64,000 bases of DNA, from assembly GCA_002709645.1 (NCBI GenBank), contig PAQG01000014.1, positions 7,395 to 71,394 of the forward strand, given 5' to 3'. This stretch comes from Acidimicrobiaceae bacterium. Lineage in GTDB: Bacteria; Actinomycetota; Acidimicrobiia; Acidimicrobiales; UBA8592. How positions within the stretch are numbered: the first letter of the stretch is position 1; every line of letters starts with the position of its first letter. The position numbers were made by a program, and so were the translations under genes. Below are positions 45,398 through 54,012 of this stretch, in pieces. The notes under the pieces are model-generated. The model saw only the letters and a list, made by a program, of their open reading frames with translations, did no database searches and was not told where the DNA came from.

Positions 45398-46363
45398 TTA
45401 CTGTGAATGTTGTTCTTCTAGCCAGCGTTCTGCATCTATTGCAGCCATACAACCAGATCCAGCAGCGGTTATAGCTTGGCGATACGTAAAGTCCTGAACA
45501 TCGCCACATGCAAAGACACCATCTATATTCGTTTCAGAGGTGTCGCTAACAGTTTTGATATAACCATTATTAAGAAGGTCTAACTGCCCTTCAAAAATAT
45601 CGGTATTGGGAATATGGCCGATAGCAACAAACAATCCAGACACATTAAAATCATGGACCTCATTATTTAGTACGTTACGTACTTTGACCCCTTCAAGCTT
45701 TGTTTCGCCAATATATTCAACCACTTCATGATTCCATAGGAAATCAATCTTTGGATTCGCAAAAGCTCTGTCTTGCATAATCTTAGAAGCACGCAATTCA
45801 TCGCGTCTATGGATGATGGTTACCTTGCTACCAAATCGAGAGAGAAACATGGCTTCTTCAACTGCAGAATCACCGCCACCAACAACAGCGATCTCTTGGT
45901 CACGAAAGAAGAACCCATCACATGTTGCACAGGTTGATAGACCATGGCCTACGAGATTAATTTCATTGGGGAGATCAAGCATTAAGGCTTTAGCCCCAGT
46001 TGAAACTATTAATGAGTCTGATAAAAATGTAGGTGATTCAGCGTTTGGATCTCCAACCCAAACTTTGAATGGTGAGGATGACAGATCAACTTTCGTTACT
46101 TTTTTTGTTATAAATTCAGCTCCAAACCTTTCGGCTTGAGCACGAAAATTTGCCATTAATTCAGGTCCCATGATGCCTTCGGGAAAACCGGGATAGTTCT
46201 CAACCTCAGTAGTTAACATGAGTTGACCACCAGGCTGATCACTTGTAGAAGAAGGTTCTCCTTCAATAACTAATGGTTGAAGATTTGCTCTAGCGGTGTA
46301 AATAGCAGCCGTTAGTCCTGCTGGACCAGAGCCTACAATAATTATTTCTTTACGATCAGGCAT
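45398..46363 (-). CDS. trxB: Thioredoxin reductase
   Basis: A 321-residue NADPH:thioredoxin reductase. FAD binding is at GSGPAG (11-16), the redox pair is CATC (Cys145 and Cys148), NADPH binding is at GGGDSAVEE, and the C-terminal GCGDVQDF-like segment (FACGDVQDFTYRQA) holds the second FAD contact. The start is the ATG at 46363 behind GGGAGCAAGA; the longer frame to 46381 begins with a TTG. The start overlaps the small membrane protein by 8 bases. It works with trxA. Confidence 0.96.
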   Translation of the reverse strand: MPDRKEIIIVGSGPAGLTAAIYTARANLQPLVIEGEPSSTSDQPGGQLMLTTEVENYPGFPEGIMGPELMANFRAQAERFGAEFITKKVTKVDLSSSPFKVWVGDPNAESPTFLSDSLIVSTGAKALMLDLPNEINLVGHGLSTCATCDGFFFRDQEIAVVGGGDSAVEEAMFLSRFGSKVTIIHRRDELRASKIMQDRAFANPKIDFLWNHEVVEYIGETKLEGVKVRNVLNNEVHDFNVSGLFVAIGHIPNTDIFEGQLDLLNNGYIKTVSDTSETNIDGVFACGDVQDFTYRQAITAAGSGCMAAIDAERWLEEQHSQ

Positions 46364-46757
46364 TCTTGCTCCCAAAATCAATTGGTTTTTGTTTCGGGGT
46401 AGCTGCTCCTTTAGGCCGTTTATTCCAGATAAAAAGCCCGATACTACACCAAACTATTCCGCTCAATAAATACACAAACCAAACCGTTGTGTTACGGCTT
46501 GTGAAAACCCAGTTATCAAAGATTTCAATAACACCACGTGAAGTTCCTATCACTAAGAAAGGAATGCTAATTAGTCCAATTAAGAGCATGGTTAATCCAT
46601 AGACAACAGTTCGGCTTATATGGATAGCTGGACCAGTAGTCTTTGTTCTTACGGAATCGATTCCGGTAACTATTTTGGAAGTAGCGAGACTTTCCCAAGA
46701 AGAAGATGAACCATCTTCTGTGTTCTTGTTTGAAAGTGAATTATCCATTTGAACCAT
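46356..46757 (-). CDS. Small two-helix membrane protein of unknown function
   Basis: A 133-residue protein. Residues 1 to about 45 are polar and rich in Ser, Asn and Glu. Two membrane helices follow, at about 50-72 (YGLTMLLIGLISIPFLVIG) and 92-110 (VWFVYLLSGIVWCSIGLFI), then a basic tail. I do not recognise a named family. It is directly between the anti-sigma gene and trxB on the same strand, and the two coding regions overlap by 8 bases with trxB. That suggests it belongs to the sigma-trx operon. Confidence 0.65.
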   Translation of the reverse strand: MVQMDNSLSNKNTEDGSSSSWESLATSKIVTGIDSVRTKTTGPAIHISRTVVYGLTMLLIGLISIPFLVIGTSRGVIEIFDNWVFTSRNTTVWFVYLLSGIVWCSIGLFIWNKRPKGAATPKQKPIDFGSKNA

Positions 46758-46863
46758 GCCGTGAGAATACCCTGTAAGTATGAAAATGCATTAATTTATA
46801 GAGACAATAATGCCAAAAATAACAATTAGTGCAAGTAGTTCTAGCCCGTAAAGAAACCGTTAG

Positions 46864-48018
46864 TTATTCAATGTGTTGAATTTCTATGATTAATCTAGGG
46901 GGATTCGATTCCAGAGATGTTCTGAATGGACGAACAGAATCCATTCCAATGATGAATGTAAGGTTCCCTTCAAAATCTCCTCGATAAAATGCCAGAAGAT
47001 CAGAATTCTCCTCTTCTATAATCTCACCAGTCGGGTTCCAAGTAAGTTCATAACCAGGATCTTCATCAATCCAAATAATGCCGTGGGCGGCTAAATTCAC
47101 AACAAGATAATTAGTAACTTCTTCAGGAAGAACAAAATTTCCCTCATTGGATATTTCAAAGTCACCATTTAATTGAACAGCGTATGATCCAGGAAGGATC
47201 TGGTCAGGGGAAGAAGTATTCATATCTTCAGGAATAGATAATTCAATAATAAATCTGTCAAAACCTTCACCTGTTTCAATTCGTGCGTCTGCTAATAACA
47301 ACGAATTAACACCAGTAGATTCCATCCCGTAAGTAGTAATTATCTCCGTTGAAAATGGGGGAGAGGGTATCGACATGAGACTTTGTTCGTTCTGGAGAGA
47401 TGATGTTTTTTCCTCTATTTCTTCAACTTCGCTTGGTTCAACCTCCTCTCGTTGTTTCGCATCTGAGTCAACATTTGCTGTTTCACCCTGAGTTCCAACA
47501 GACGTATCAGTATCGCCAGTATCGCCACTTGAGAAAATTTCTGCTTTTTCTGGATTCACCTCACTTTCTTCTATGAGTTGTGGTTCGGAACGTTCAGAAT
47601 CAATTGAAATATCAGCAGCAGTAAGAAAGGAATCACCATTTTCTGTGTCGGATTTAAATAATGGAATAGTAAAAAAAGCTAGTAAAGCTGCAGCTACGGA
47701 GGAGAGTAACATTGTTCGTGAAGGGCGTCGGCGAGAAGAACGAATGGTTTTATGTAGCGGTAAAATATTTTCGGAGGTCTTGGAATTTTTGGCTTGTAGA
47801 TTTTTTGACTCTTTGATAGCAAAAGATATGTGATTTTCTTTTTCGTCCGCATTGTTTAAAGCCGTTTGACCAACGTGATTTGATAGCAATTTAAACTCTT
47901 CAACTTGTCTTAGAAGGTTTGGATTGCTTTCCACAAGGGCGCGTTCTTCTTGCGTCACTTCACCATCTAGGTAAGCGCTAATTAATTCAGCTTCGTTTGG
48001 AATTTCAGAATTATTCAT
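46864..48018 (-). CDS. Anti-sigma-factor-like membrane protein with an AMIN-like C-terminal domain
   Basis: A 384-residue protein. The N-terminus (SAYLDGEVTQEERALVE) matches the anti-sigma domain found next to ECF sigma factors, but it lacks the HxxxCxxC zinc site. A single membrane segment is at about 102-121, then a long acidic Glu/Ser/Asp-rich stretch (to about 220), and a C-terminal domain with DRFIIELSIPE and RLIIEI strands that resembles an AMIN domain or related beta-sandwich. It overlaps the sigma-factor gene by 8 bases. It likely holds the sigma factor at the membrane until an extracytoplasmic cue. Confidence 0.7.
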   Translation of the reverse strand: MNNSEIPNEAELISAYLDGEVTQEERALVESNPNLLRQVEEFKLLSNHVGQTALNNADEKENHISFAIKESKNLQAKNSKTSENILPLHKTIRSSRRRPSRTMLLSSVAAALLAFFTIPLFKSDTENGDSFLTAADISIDSERSEPQLIEESEVNPEKAEIFSSGDTGDTDTSVGTQGETANVDSDAKQREEVEPSEVEEIEEKTSSLQNEQSLMSIPSPPFSTEIITTYGMESTGVNSLLLADARIETGEGFDRFIIELSIPEDMNTSSPDQILPGSYAVQLNGDFEISNEGNFVLPEEVTNYLVVNLAAHGIIWIDEDPGYELTWNPTGEIIEEENSDLLAFYRGDFEGNLTFIIGMDSVRPFRTSLESNPPRLIIEIQHIE

Positions 48019-48583
48019 TTTCTACCTCTTTGACGAAATCTGAAGCATTTTTGTTCCCCAAAAGATCATCTTTTAATCTTGATCTAGCTCTTGCAATCCT
48101 TGATTTCACAGTTCCTGATGGTAATTGCAAAAGATTAGCTATTTCTTCATAGTTCATTCCCAATTGATCTCTAAGCACTATTGGTGTCCGGAAATCTTCA
48201 GGTAGACGGTCAAGAGCTGCTTGTAGGTCTATAGAAGACACCACTGAATCTTCTAGATCGGAACCTTTCTGCTTTGGTACATAGTTACTTTCTTCTAAAC
48301 CGAGAAGAGGCCTTCGGGAGCGTTTACGTAATTCATCTAAAGTTGTGTTAGTTGCAATTCGATATACCCATGTAGAGAATTTTGAAGTTCCACGAAAAGA
48401 AGGCAAACCTTTAACGATAGAAAGAAGAACTTCTTGTGTAGCGTCATTTGCATCAGCTTCGTTCCCCGTTAATTTTCTACATAGAGAAAAAATCATGTCG
48501 TAATGAGATCTCAACAGTTTTTCTAATGCAGCTGAATCTCCATTTTGAGCTGCTGCAATTAATTTAGATTCATTATGGTCCAC
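48011..48583 (-). CDS. sigM: ECF-type RNA polymerase sigma factor (SigM-like)
   Basis: A 190-residue ECF sigma factor. Region 2 is visible in IFSLCRKLTGNEADANDATQEVLL and FSTWVYRIATNTTLDELRKRSRR; region 4 is in YEEIANLLQLPSGTVKSRIARARSRL. It has no extra domains. It is the first gene of a unit with the anti-sigma, a membrane protein, trxB, trxA and cwlM, the place of sigM in mycobacteria, where it links redox or envelope stress to this locus. The gene symbol is by position and is tentative. Its own promoter lies in the 46-base gap upstream. Confidence 0.9.
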   Translation of the reverse strand: MDHNESKLIAAAQNGDSAALEKLLRSHYDMIFSLCRKLTGNEADANDATQEVLLSIVKGLPSFRGTSKFSTWVYRIATNTTLDELRKRSRRPLLGLEESNYVPKQKGSDLEDSVVSSIDLQAALDRLPEDFRTPIVLRDQLGMNYEEIANLLQLPSGTVKSRIARARSRLKDDLLGNKNASDFVKEVENE

Positions 48584-48629
48584 GAGAGATAATTGTACCC
48601 ATTCTGTGCCAGTGAAAGGTTAGAGAAAT

Positions 48630-50192
48630 TTATGAGACGTCAATCTCTGAAATTTCCATTCTTACTCCTGGTGGAGGATCATCCCCTAAGTCTGTGAACC
48701 AAATCAAGATAGTTGAACCGGTAGCACCTGTTAGATCAACCGTAGCATTTCCCTGCGAAGCGGAAATTGAAGTAGAAGGAGTTCCCCAATCCGCTAAATT
48801 AGCGCCAACCGTTTCAGATACGTAGATGTCTCCTGACCAACCTGATTTACTTGTTTCAATAAATAATGATTGAAGAGGAAAAGATTTCTTTAATTCAACA
48901 ACAATACCCACACCATCTTTTAGAAAACCTAAAGACCTATTCGCGTATGTCTCGCTATACCAGATTGTTGAAGGATCTTCATCTAATAGGTTCTCTATTA
49001 ATTCGGGATGTTCAACGCCATCTCCTAATGGGTCATAGTCCCTTGCTCCAGAAATAGAAACAGTTTCAAAGATTGGGGAAACAGATGTCTCAGGTTCTTC
49101 TTCAATAGTTTCAGTATTCGCTTCTTCGTTTGTTGCGTCACTACTTGATTGATCTTCTGATGAAGTGTCTGTGGAGACAGGGGCGTCAGCAGTTTCAGAA
49201 GATGAAGTTGATATAGAAGTACTGGAGTCATCCGAACCGAAGAGGCTGTCATCTAAATTGGTTGCAAAAATAATTCCGAGTACAAATGTGAAAACCATTC
49301 CGAAGGTTAAAAAACCTGTAAATAAACGTTGCCCATCAATGGATTGCGGTTTCCGTGCAAAATCAGAATCTTCACCCTTATTACTTTCAGTATTAGAAAT
49401 TGCTGATTCGATATCGTCTTGAAACTCCACAACACTAGAATATCTCTCACTTGGTTCACCTGCTGTTGCTTTTAGAATTGCTTTAAAAATTTTTGTATTT
49501 TCAACATTCACATCAATGAGGCCACTCTCATTATTTTCACTTCCGGTAATCATGAATTCTGTTAATTTTCCCAATGCAAACACATCACTTTTCTCATCAG
49601 CAACATTTTTATTTTTCTGTTCGGGAGATAGAAATTGAGAAGCTGCGGTAGGAATAACATTTTGTTTAACCTCTAGTAATGAAGTGGATTCATTAAAGCC
49701 AAACCCAGAAACTTTAGTTCCTCGGTCAGGACACAAAAAAATCTTTTCGGGACCTAGATCTCCATGGATCAATCCATGTTCATGAGCATGCACAAGAGCA
49801 TCAATAATGCGATTAAGTAAAGGCATCATTGTGTGAACGCTTAGAGGCCCATGTCTTGATATAAAGTCATATAGCGTCTCCTCTTCAACCAATTCCATAA
49901 CGATTGCTTCAATTTCGTCATCGCCGGTTGTATCAAGAACAGAGACTATTGATGGGTGGTTCAATCTTGAGATAGCCCTTGCTTCGGACCTGAATTTGGA
50001 TAGAAAAGCTGTTTCTGAAACTAGATTAGGATTTGTTAATTTCACTGCAACATTTCTTGATAAGACAAGATCAGTTGCTTCCCAGGTTTGAGTAAATTTA
50101 CCAGTTGAGATTAATGAAGAGAGAACATATCTGCCTGATAATTTTCTTCCAATGAGCAGTCTTGTATCAGGGGATAGATAATCGGACATCAT
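48630..50192 (-). CDS. Pseudokinase with transmembrane segment and extracellular discoidin-like domain
   Basis: A 520-residue protein. Residues about 20-270 have the Ser/Thr kinase fold: VAVK holds Lys51, but the catalytic loop reads HGDLGPEK (143-150, HRD to HGD, Asn to Lys) and the DFG motif is replaced by VSGFGF (161-166), so a metal ligand is gone. A membrane helix lies at about 290-315, then a Ser/Thr/Glu-rich linker and a C-terminal beta-sandwich resembling F5/8-type domains. In mycobacteria such a kinase-plus-C-terminal unit is fused to MurJ (MviN). Here MurJ is absent. It could be a scaffold or a cell-wall regulator. Confidence 0.75.
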   Translation of the reverse strand: MMSDYLSPDTRLLIGRKLSGRYVLSSLISTGKFTQTWEATDLVLSRNVAVKLTNPNLVSETAFLSKFRSEARAISRLNHPSIVSVLDTTGDDEIEAIVMELVEEETLYDFISRHGPLSVHTMMPLLNRIIDALVHAHEHGLIHGDLGPEKIFLCPDRGTKVSGFGFNESTSLLEVKQNVIPTAASQFLSPEQKNKNVADEKSDVFALGKLTEFMITGSENNESGLIDVNVENTKIFKAILKATAGEPSERYSSVVEFQDDIESAISNTESNKGEDSDFARKPQSIDGQRLFTGFLTFGMVFTFVLGIIFATNLDDSLFGSDDSSTSISTSSSETADAPVSTDTSSEDQSSSDATNEEANTETIEEEPETSVSPIFETVSISGARDYDPLGDGVEHPELIENLLDEDPSTIWYSETYANRSLGFLKDGVGIVVELKKSFPLQSLFIETSKSGWSGDIYVSETVGANLADWGTPSTSISASQGNATVDLTGATGSTILIWFTDLGDDPPPGVRMEISEIDVS

Positions 50193-50230
50193 TAGTCACT
50201 TTAAGCCAAACAAATTTATTGGCTAGTTTA

Positions 50231-51064
50231 TTAGTCAACAAGATATGTTAAGCCGAGGACGCGAGGTCCTCCATGTGTGCCAATAACAGCTCCAAGTTGG
50301 TTAATTCGTACCCCGTCGGAAACTAAGTCTGAGATCAAATCTTTGAACTCTTCAACATCAGGAGCATCGCCATGAATAATACATAAGTCCTCAACGGAAC
50401 CGGCATTCTCAAGAATTTCTCGTAACCATAGAAGAGATTTTTTTCTGGTTCTTTGACGCCCTGCTTCAACGACTTCGCCACTGCTCAAATCCAGACAGGG
50501 TTTAAATTGCAGCATGGTCCCTACCATTGCTGTTGCTCCACCAATTCTGCCACCCTTTTTTAAATTCTCTAATGTGTCTAACGTCGCAAAAATACGAGTT
50601 CTCCTAGTTAAATTTTCAACCAACGCTTCGATTTCATCCATTGATTGCCCGTTTGTTGCGGCTGCTGCGGCTCGGCGAACAATTGTTCCAAGACCAGAAG
50701 TAATTGATTTTGAATCAATACATTTTACGGGAAAAATTTCAGAGAATGCATCTGCTGCAAGTTGGGCAGCCTGCCCTGTTGCAGAGAGAGCTAATGAGAG
50801 ATTAATACATATGACTCCATCCGCACCTGCTTCTTGACACCGTTTGAAAGCTGCTTCAAAAGCTCCAGGTGAAGGAGCAGCAGTTGATGGGAGAAGATCA
50901 CTTTCGGCCATTCTCGTATAGAAATCTGATACAGAAAGATCAATGAGATCTGTGTATTCAGATTCGCCAAACCTGATTGATAAGGGCACTATTTCAATAT
51001 TAAGAGATGCCGCTTCTTCTAAACTGATATCACTTGCACTGTCAGTAACAATTCTGATCGTCAT
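50231..51064 (-). CDS. DegV family fatty-acid-binding protein
   Basis: A 277-residue DegV-fold protein starting TIRIVTDSASDISLEEA, the family hallmark, with a later SKSITSGLG segment that surrounds the fatty-acid carboxylate pocket. Proteins of the family bind fatty acids and can serve as FakB, delivering them to FakA kinase. No fakA is visible here. It is 38 bases from the pseudokinase on the same strand. The function is inferred from family only. Confidence 0.88.
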   Translation of the reverse strand: MTIRIVTDSASDISLEEAASLNIEIVPLSIRFGESEYTDLIDLSVSDFYTRMAESDLLPSTAAPSPGAFEAAFKRCQEAGADGVICINLSLALSATGQAAQLAADAFSEIFPVKCIDSKSITSGLGTIVRRAAAAATNGQSMDEIEALVENLTRRTRIFATLDTLENLKKGGRIGGATAMVGTMLQFKPCLDLSSGEVVEAGRQRTRKKSLLWLREILENAGSVEDLCIIHGDAPDVEEFKDLISDLVSDGVRINQLGAVIGTHGGPRVLGLTYLVD

Positions 51065-51256
51065 AAAACCCCCTAAAGGACTAGTGAGGGAGACTTTAAC
51101 CTGCTATAAGTCAAGATCCTAAAGCAAGCTCAAATTTTTCTGTGGAAATTGCTCTGAACAGGCATAATGCCCAAAGAAAAAAAGGATTAGCTGGTGGGCA
51201 AGCCATTATTTTTGTAGATATTTATAAATTATCTTGTGGACAGTACTGTTACATAT

Positions 51257-52267
51257 ATGGGTATTTTATTTATTACAAATGAGCTCTGTTTTGATCATTT
51301 GCCAGGGAATAAACATCCAGAACAACCAGATCGCTTATCAGCTGTCTTAGCAAGCTTTCAAAGAGCAGAATTTAAAGATGAAATTATTGAAATACTCGCT
51401 GAACCAGTGGAAGAAAATACTCTGTTCGATGTTCACGAGGAAGAAATGATTCACCATCTCAAATCTATTCACGCAAATGGTGGAGGAAGAGTTGATGAAG
51501 ATACAAAGATGAGTTCAGGTTCATGGTTGGCTGCTCGTTTAGCAGCAGGAGCGGGGTTACAAGCAATTAATCATTTACGTGACGGAAATGGAGAAGCTGC
51601 GTTTTGTGCAGTTAGGCCTCCCGGTCATCATGCCACTCCGGTTAAATCAATGGGGTTTTGCTTGTTGAATAATGTTGCGATCACTGCGAAACATCTAGTG
51701 TCTCTTGGAGAGAAGGTACTCATTGTTGATTACGATGCTCATCATGGGAATGGAACACAAGATATTTTTTATTCTGACCCAAATGTTTTATTTGTTTCGC
51801 TTCATCAATGGCCGCTATACCCGGGAACTGGATCTATAAATGAAATCGGGGAAGGTGAAGGGAAAGGAGCAACATTAAATATTCCTCTTTCAGCGGGGAC
51901 AACGGGAGATACATATCTTCGCGCGTGGGATGAAATAGTTATGCCAACGGTTGAAAAATTTTCCCCGACATGGGTATTGCTTTCAGCAGGGTTTGATGGA
52001 CACCGTCTTGACCCTATTACTGACTTAGGACTTACCTCAGGAGATTTCAGTTTGCTTACTTCTCGAATAATCCAAACCGTTCCATCCGGTCATCGCCTAG
52101 TCTTTTTAGAAGGAGGATACGATCTTGAAGCTTTAGAACTTTCTACGACAGCTGTTCTCCATGCATTAAAAGGCGAAACTGTCCTACCTGAACCAGTTTC
52201 GAATGGTGGGATAGGAAGTGAATCTATTACCAAGATGATAAAGCTAGTAAAAGAAAATGAATTTTAA
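51257..52267 (+). CDS. Histone-deacetylase-family hydrolase (AcuC/HDAC-like)
   Basis: A 336-residue zinc hydrolase. The HDAC core is present: FDVHEEEM, RPPGHHATP (two catalytic histidines), DYDAHHGNGTQDIF (zinc Asp and His) and SAGFDGHRLDP (zinc Asp). Bacterial members deacetylate acetylated polyamines, small amides or acetyl-lysine. The start is uncertain: ATG at 51257 has no clear ribosome site, and a GTG at 51236 is also in frame. It overlaps the next gene by 11 bases. The substrate is unknown. Confidence 0.87.
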   Translation: MGILFITNELCFDHLPGNKHPEQPDRLSAVLASFQRAEFKDEIIEILAEPVEENTLFDVHEEEMIHHLKSIHANGGGRVDEDTKMSSGSWLAARLAAGAGLQAINHLRDGNGEAAFCAVRPPGHHATPVKSMGFCLLNNVAITAKHLVSLGEKVLIVDYDAHHGNGTQDIFYSDPNVLFVSLHQWPLYPGTGSINEIGEGEGKGATLNIPLSAGTTGDTYLRAWDEIVMPTVEKFSPTWVLLSAGFDGHRLDPITDLGLTSGDFSLLTSRIIQTVPSGHRLVFLEGGYDLEALELSTTAVLHALKGETVLPEPVSNGGIGSESITKMIKLVKENEF

Positions 52268-53510
52268 TGATCTATCAACAGTCGTAGAATCAGTAAGCGA
52301 TATTCGTCGCGTTTTTGAATCTGCAGGGAAAAATATTTATTTAGTAGGCGGTATCGTTCGTGACCTATATGGAAATGCTGACAATATTGAACAGTTAGAT
52401 ATAGATCTCACTACAGATGCAACTCCTGAAGAAATCAGAGAAATCATAAAACCAATTGCAGAAAATATATGGCTATCTGGAGAGAAGTTTGGAACGATAG
52501 GGGCCCATATCAATGGGAAAGTAATTGAAATAACAACGCATCGTTCGGAGTCGTACGTTTCTGATTCAAGAAAACCTATCGTTCAATTCTCAAAACACAT
52601 AGAAGAAGATCTTTCTCGGCGAGATTTCACTGTGAATAGCATGGCTATTGATCTATCTACGGGAGAAGTTATTGATCCATTTAATGGGCAAACAGATTTT
52701 TCTCAAGGAGTCTTAAAAACCCCATTGGATCCAGATATTTCTTTTTCGGAAGACCCTTTGCGAATGTTAAGGGCAGCGCGTTTCGTATGTCGTTACGATT
52801 TATCACCGTCTACAGAAATGATGAAGAGCATAAAAAAACTCGCACCAAGACTTCGCATAGTATCTCCAGAAAGGATTCAAGATGAATTTGATAAGTTACT
52901 TTGCGTAGAGAATCCAGAACCTGGATTCAAACTTCTCATCAAAACAGGTGTTGACAACCAATTCCTTCCTGAAATAAGTGACAAAAATAACATCAGAAAA
53001 TACGGTGGGTATAAGGTTCTTTCTTCGCTTTCCCCAATTCCAACAGTACGGTTGGCGGCACTTTTGTTAAGCCTTTCTTCTGAAAGGTGTCAGACCCGGA
53101 TGAAAGAACTTAGGTATTCAAACGAACGAATCTCACAAACACAACTTTTAATTCAATCAATAAAGACTATTGAAATGAAACCAATAGACAAAGAATCGTA
53201 TAGGCGGTGGTATTACCAAGTTGGCGAATTGAGAGATTATGCAATTGAATTAGCTGCGACAAATAAACGATGCCGCAGAATAATTTCTGAGATGGAAAAA
53301 ACGGAACAATCTTTAGAAAGTGAACTAGATGATTTTGTTATCCCATTAACTGGTAGAGAAGTCATGGATTTACTGGGAATAGAAGAGGGTCCAGATATAG
53401 GTAATGCCCTTCAATATCTTAGAGAAATTAGATTTCAAGAGGGTCCGATTACCCGACAAGTTGCTGAAGAAGCCATTCAGAAGTGGTGGAACCATTCTCG
53501 GGGAAATTAG
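52257..53510 (+). CDS. CCA tRNA nucleotidyltransferase / poly(A) polymerase-like protein
   Basis: A 417-residue class II nucleotidyltransferase. The GG motif is GGIVRD (31-36) and the catalytic aspartates are Asp48 and Asp50 in LDIDL. The RRDFTVNSMAIDL and DPLRMLRAARF blocks that follow bind the nucleotide and tRNA. It adds CCA to tRNA 3' ends; the tRNA-Ile gene in this window lacks an encoded CCA, which fits. An HD domain is not obvious. In mycobacteria pcnA is near MviN, consistent with this position. It overlaps the HDAC-like gene. Confidence 0.9.
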   Translation: MNFNDLSTVVESVSDIRRVFESAGKNIYLVGGIVRDLYGNADNIEQLDIDLTTDATPEEIREIIKPIAENIWLSGEKFGTIGAHINGKVIEITTHRSESYVSDSRKPIVQFSKHIEEDLSRRDFTVNSMAIDLSTGEVIDPFNGQTDFSQGVLKTPLDPDISFSEDPLRMLRAARFVCRYDLSPSTEMMKSIKKLAPRLRIVSPERIQDEFDKLLCVENPEPGFKLLIKTGVDNQFLPEISDKNNIRKYGGYKVLSSLSPIPTVRLAALLLSLSSERCQTRMKELRYSNERISQTQLLIQSIKTIEMKPIDKESYRRWYYQVGELRDYAIELAATNKRCRRIISEMEKTEQSLESELDDFVIPLTGREVMDLLGIEEGPDIGNALQYLREIRFQEGPITRQVAEEAIQKWWNHSRGN

Positions 53511-53565
53511 AAATCCGCGGATTGAAAATACGTCCGGAAGGGTTTTCCTAAACTACTGTTAATCA

Positions 53566-53946
53566 ATGGGATTCCTTCCTTCAGAATTGGCACAAATTCA
53601 CCCAAGAAGTGAAGTCAGTTACCTTCTTGAACGAAACAATGTCTTAGAGAAATACGCCTCAGGGGAAATCTCAATACACGAGATTTGTGATGCTCACCCC
53701 GAACTTATTCGAGCTGCCCACAACTATGCGCTACCGATAAGTGGAAACTGCCCAATTTGTGAAGAAGAGACCTTGGTTACTGTCTCGTATGTTTTTGGTC
53801 CTCGGTTACCTTCACATGGGCGGTGTGTGAACTCACAGAAAGAGCTTGACCGAATTCGGAAACGCAAGGGAACGTTTATTTGTTATGACATTGAAGTCTG
53901 TACGAGATGCTCTTGGAATCATTTGAGTAAGGCATTCGCGCTTTAG
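53566..53946 (+). CDS. DUF5318 zinc-ribbon-like protein
   Basis: A 126-residue protein with a pair of CxxC elements, Cys62/Cys65 (CPIC) and Cys112/Cys115 (CTRC), that should bind one zinc. The Arg/Lys-rich segment at about 95-103 (LDRIRKRKG) lies between them. It resembles DUF5318, conserved in actinobacteria near the cca and mviN genes; the function is not known. The gene is 55 bases after the nucleotidyltransferase on the same strand. Confidence 0.75.
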   Translation: MGFLPSELAQIHPRSEVSYLLERNNVLEKYASGEISIHEICDAHPELIRAAHNYALPISGNCPICEEETLVTVSYVFGPRLPSHGRCVNSQKELDRIRKRKGTFICYDIEVCTRCSWNHLSKAFAL

Positions 53947-54012
53947 ATCAACGTATATGACTATTTCTGCCTTGTAGGCTAGTTTTTCGTCAAACCTACT
54001 TTTGGAGGTCTT

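Noticed and set aside
46758-46863. A short hydrophobic frame on the minus strand after the anti-sigma gene
   Set aside because: It has a stop just upstream, no start codon, and only about 22 residues, so it is probably chance.
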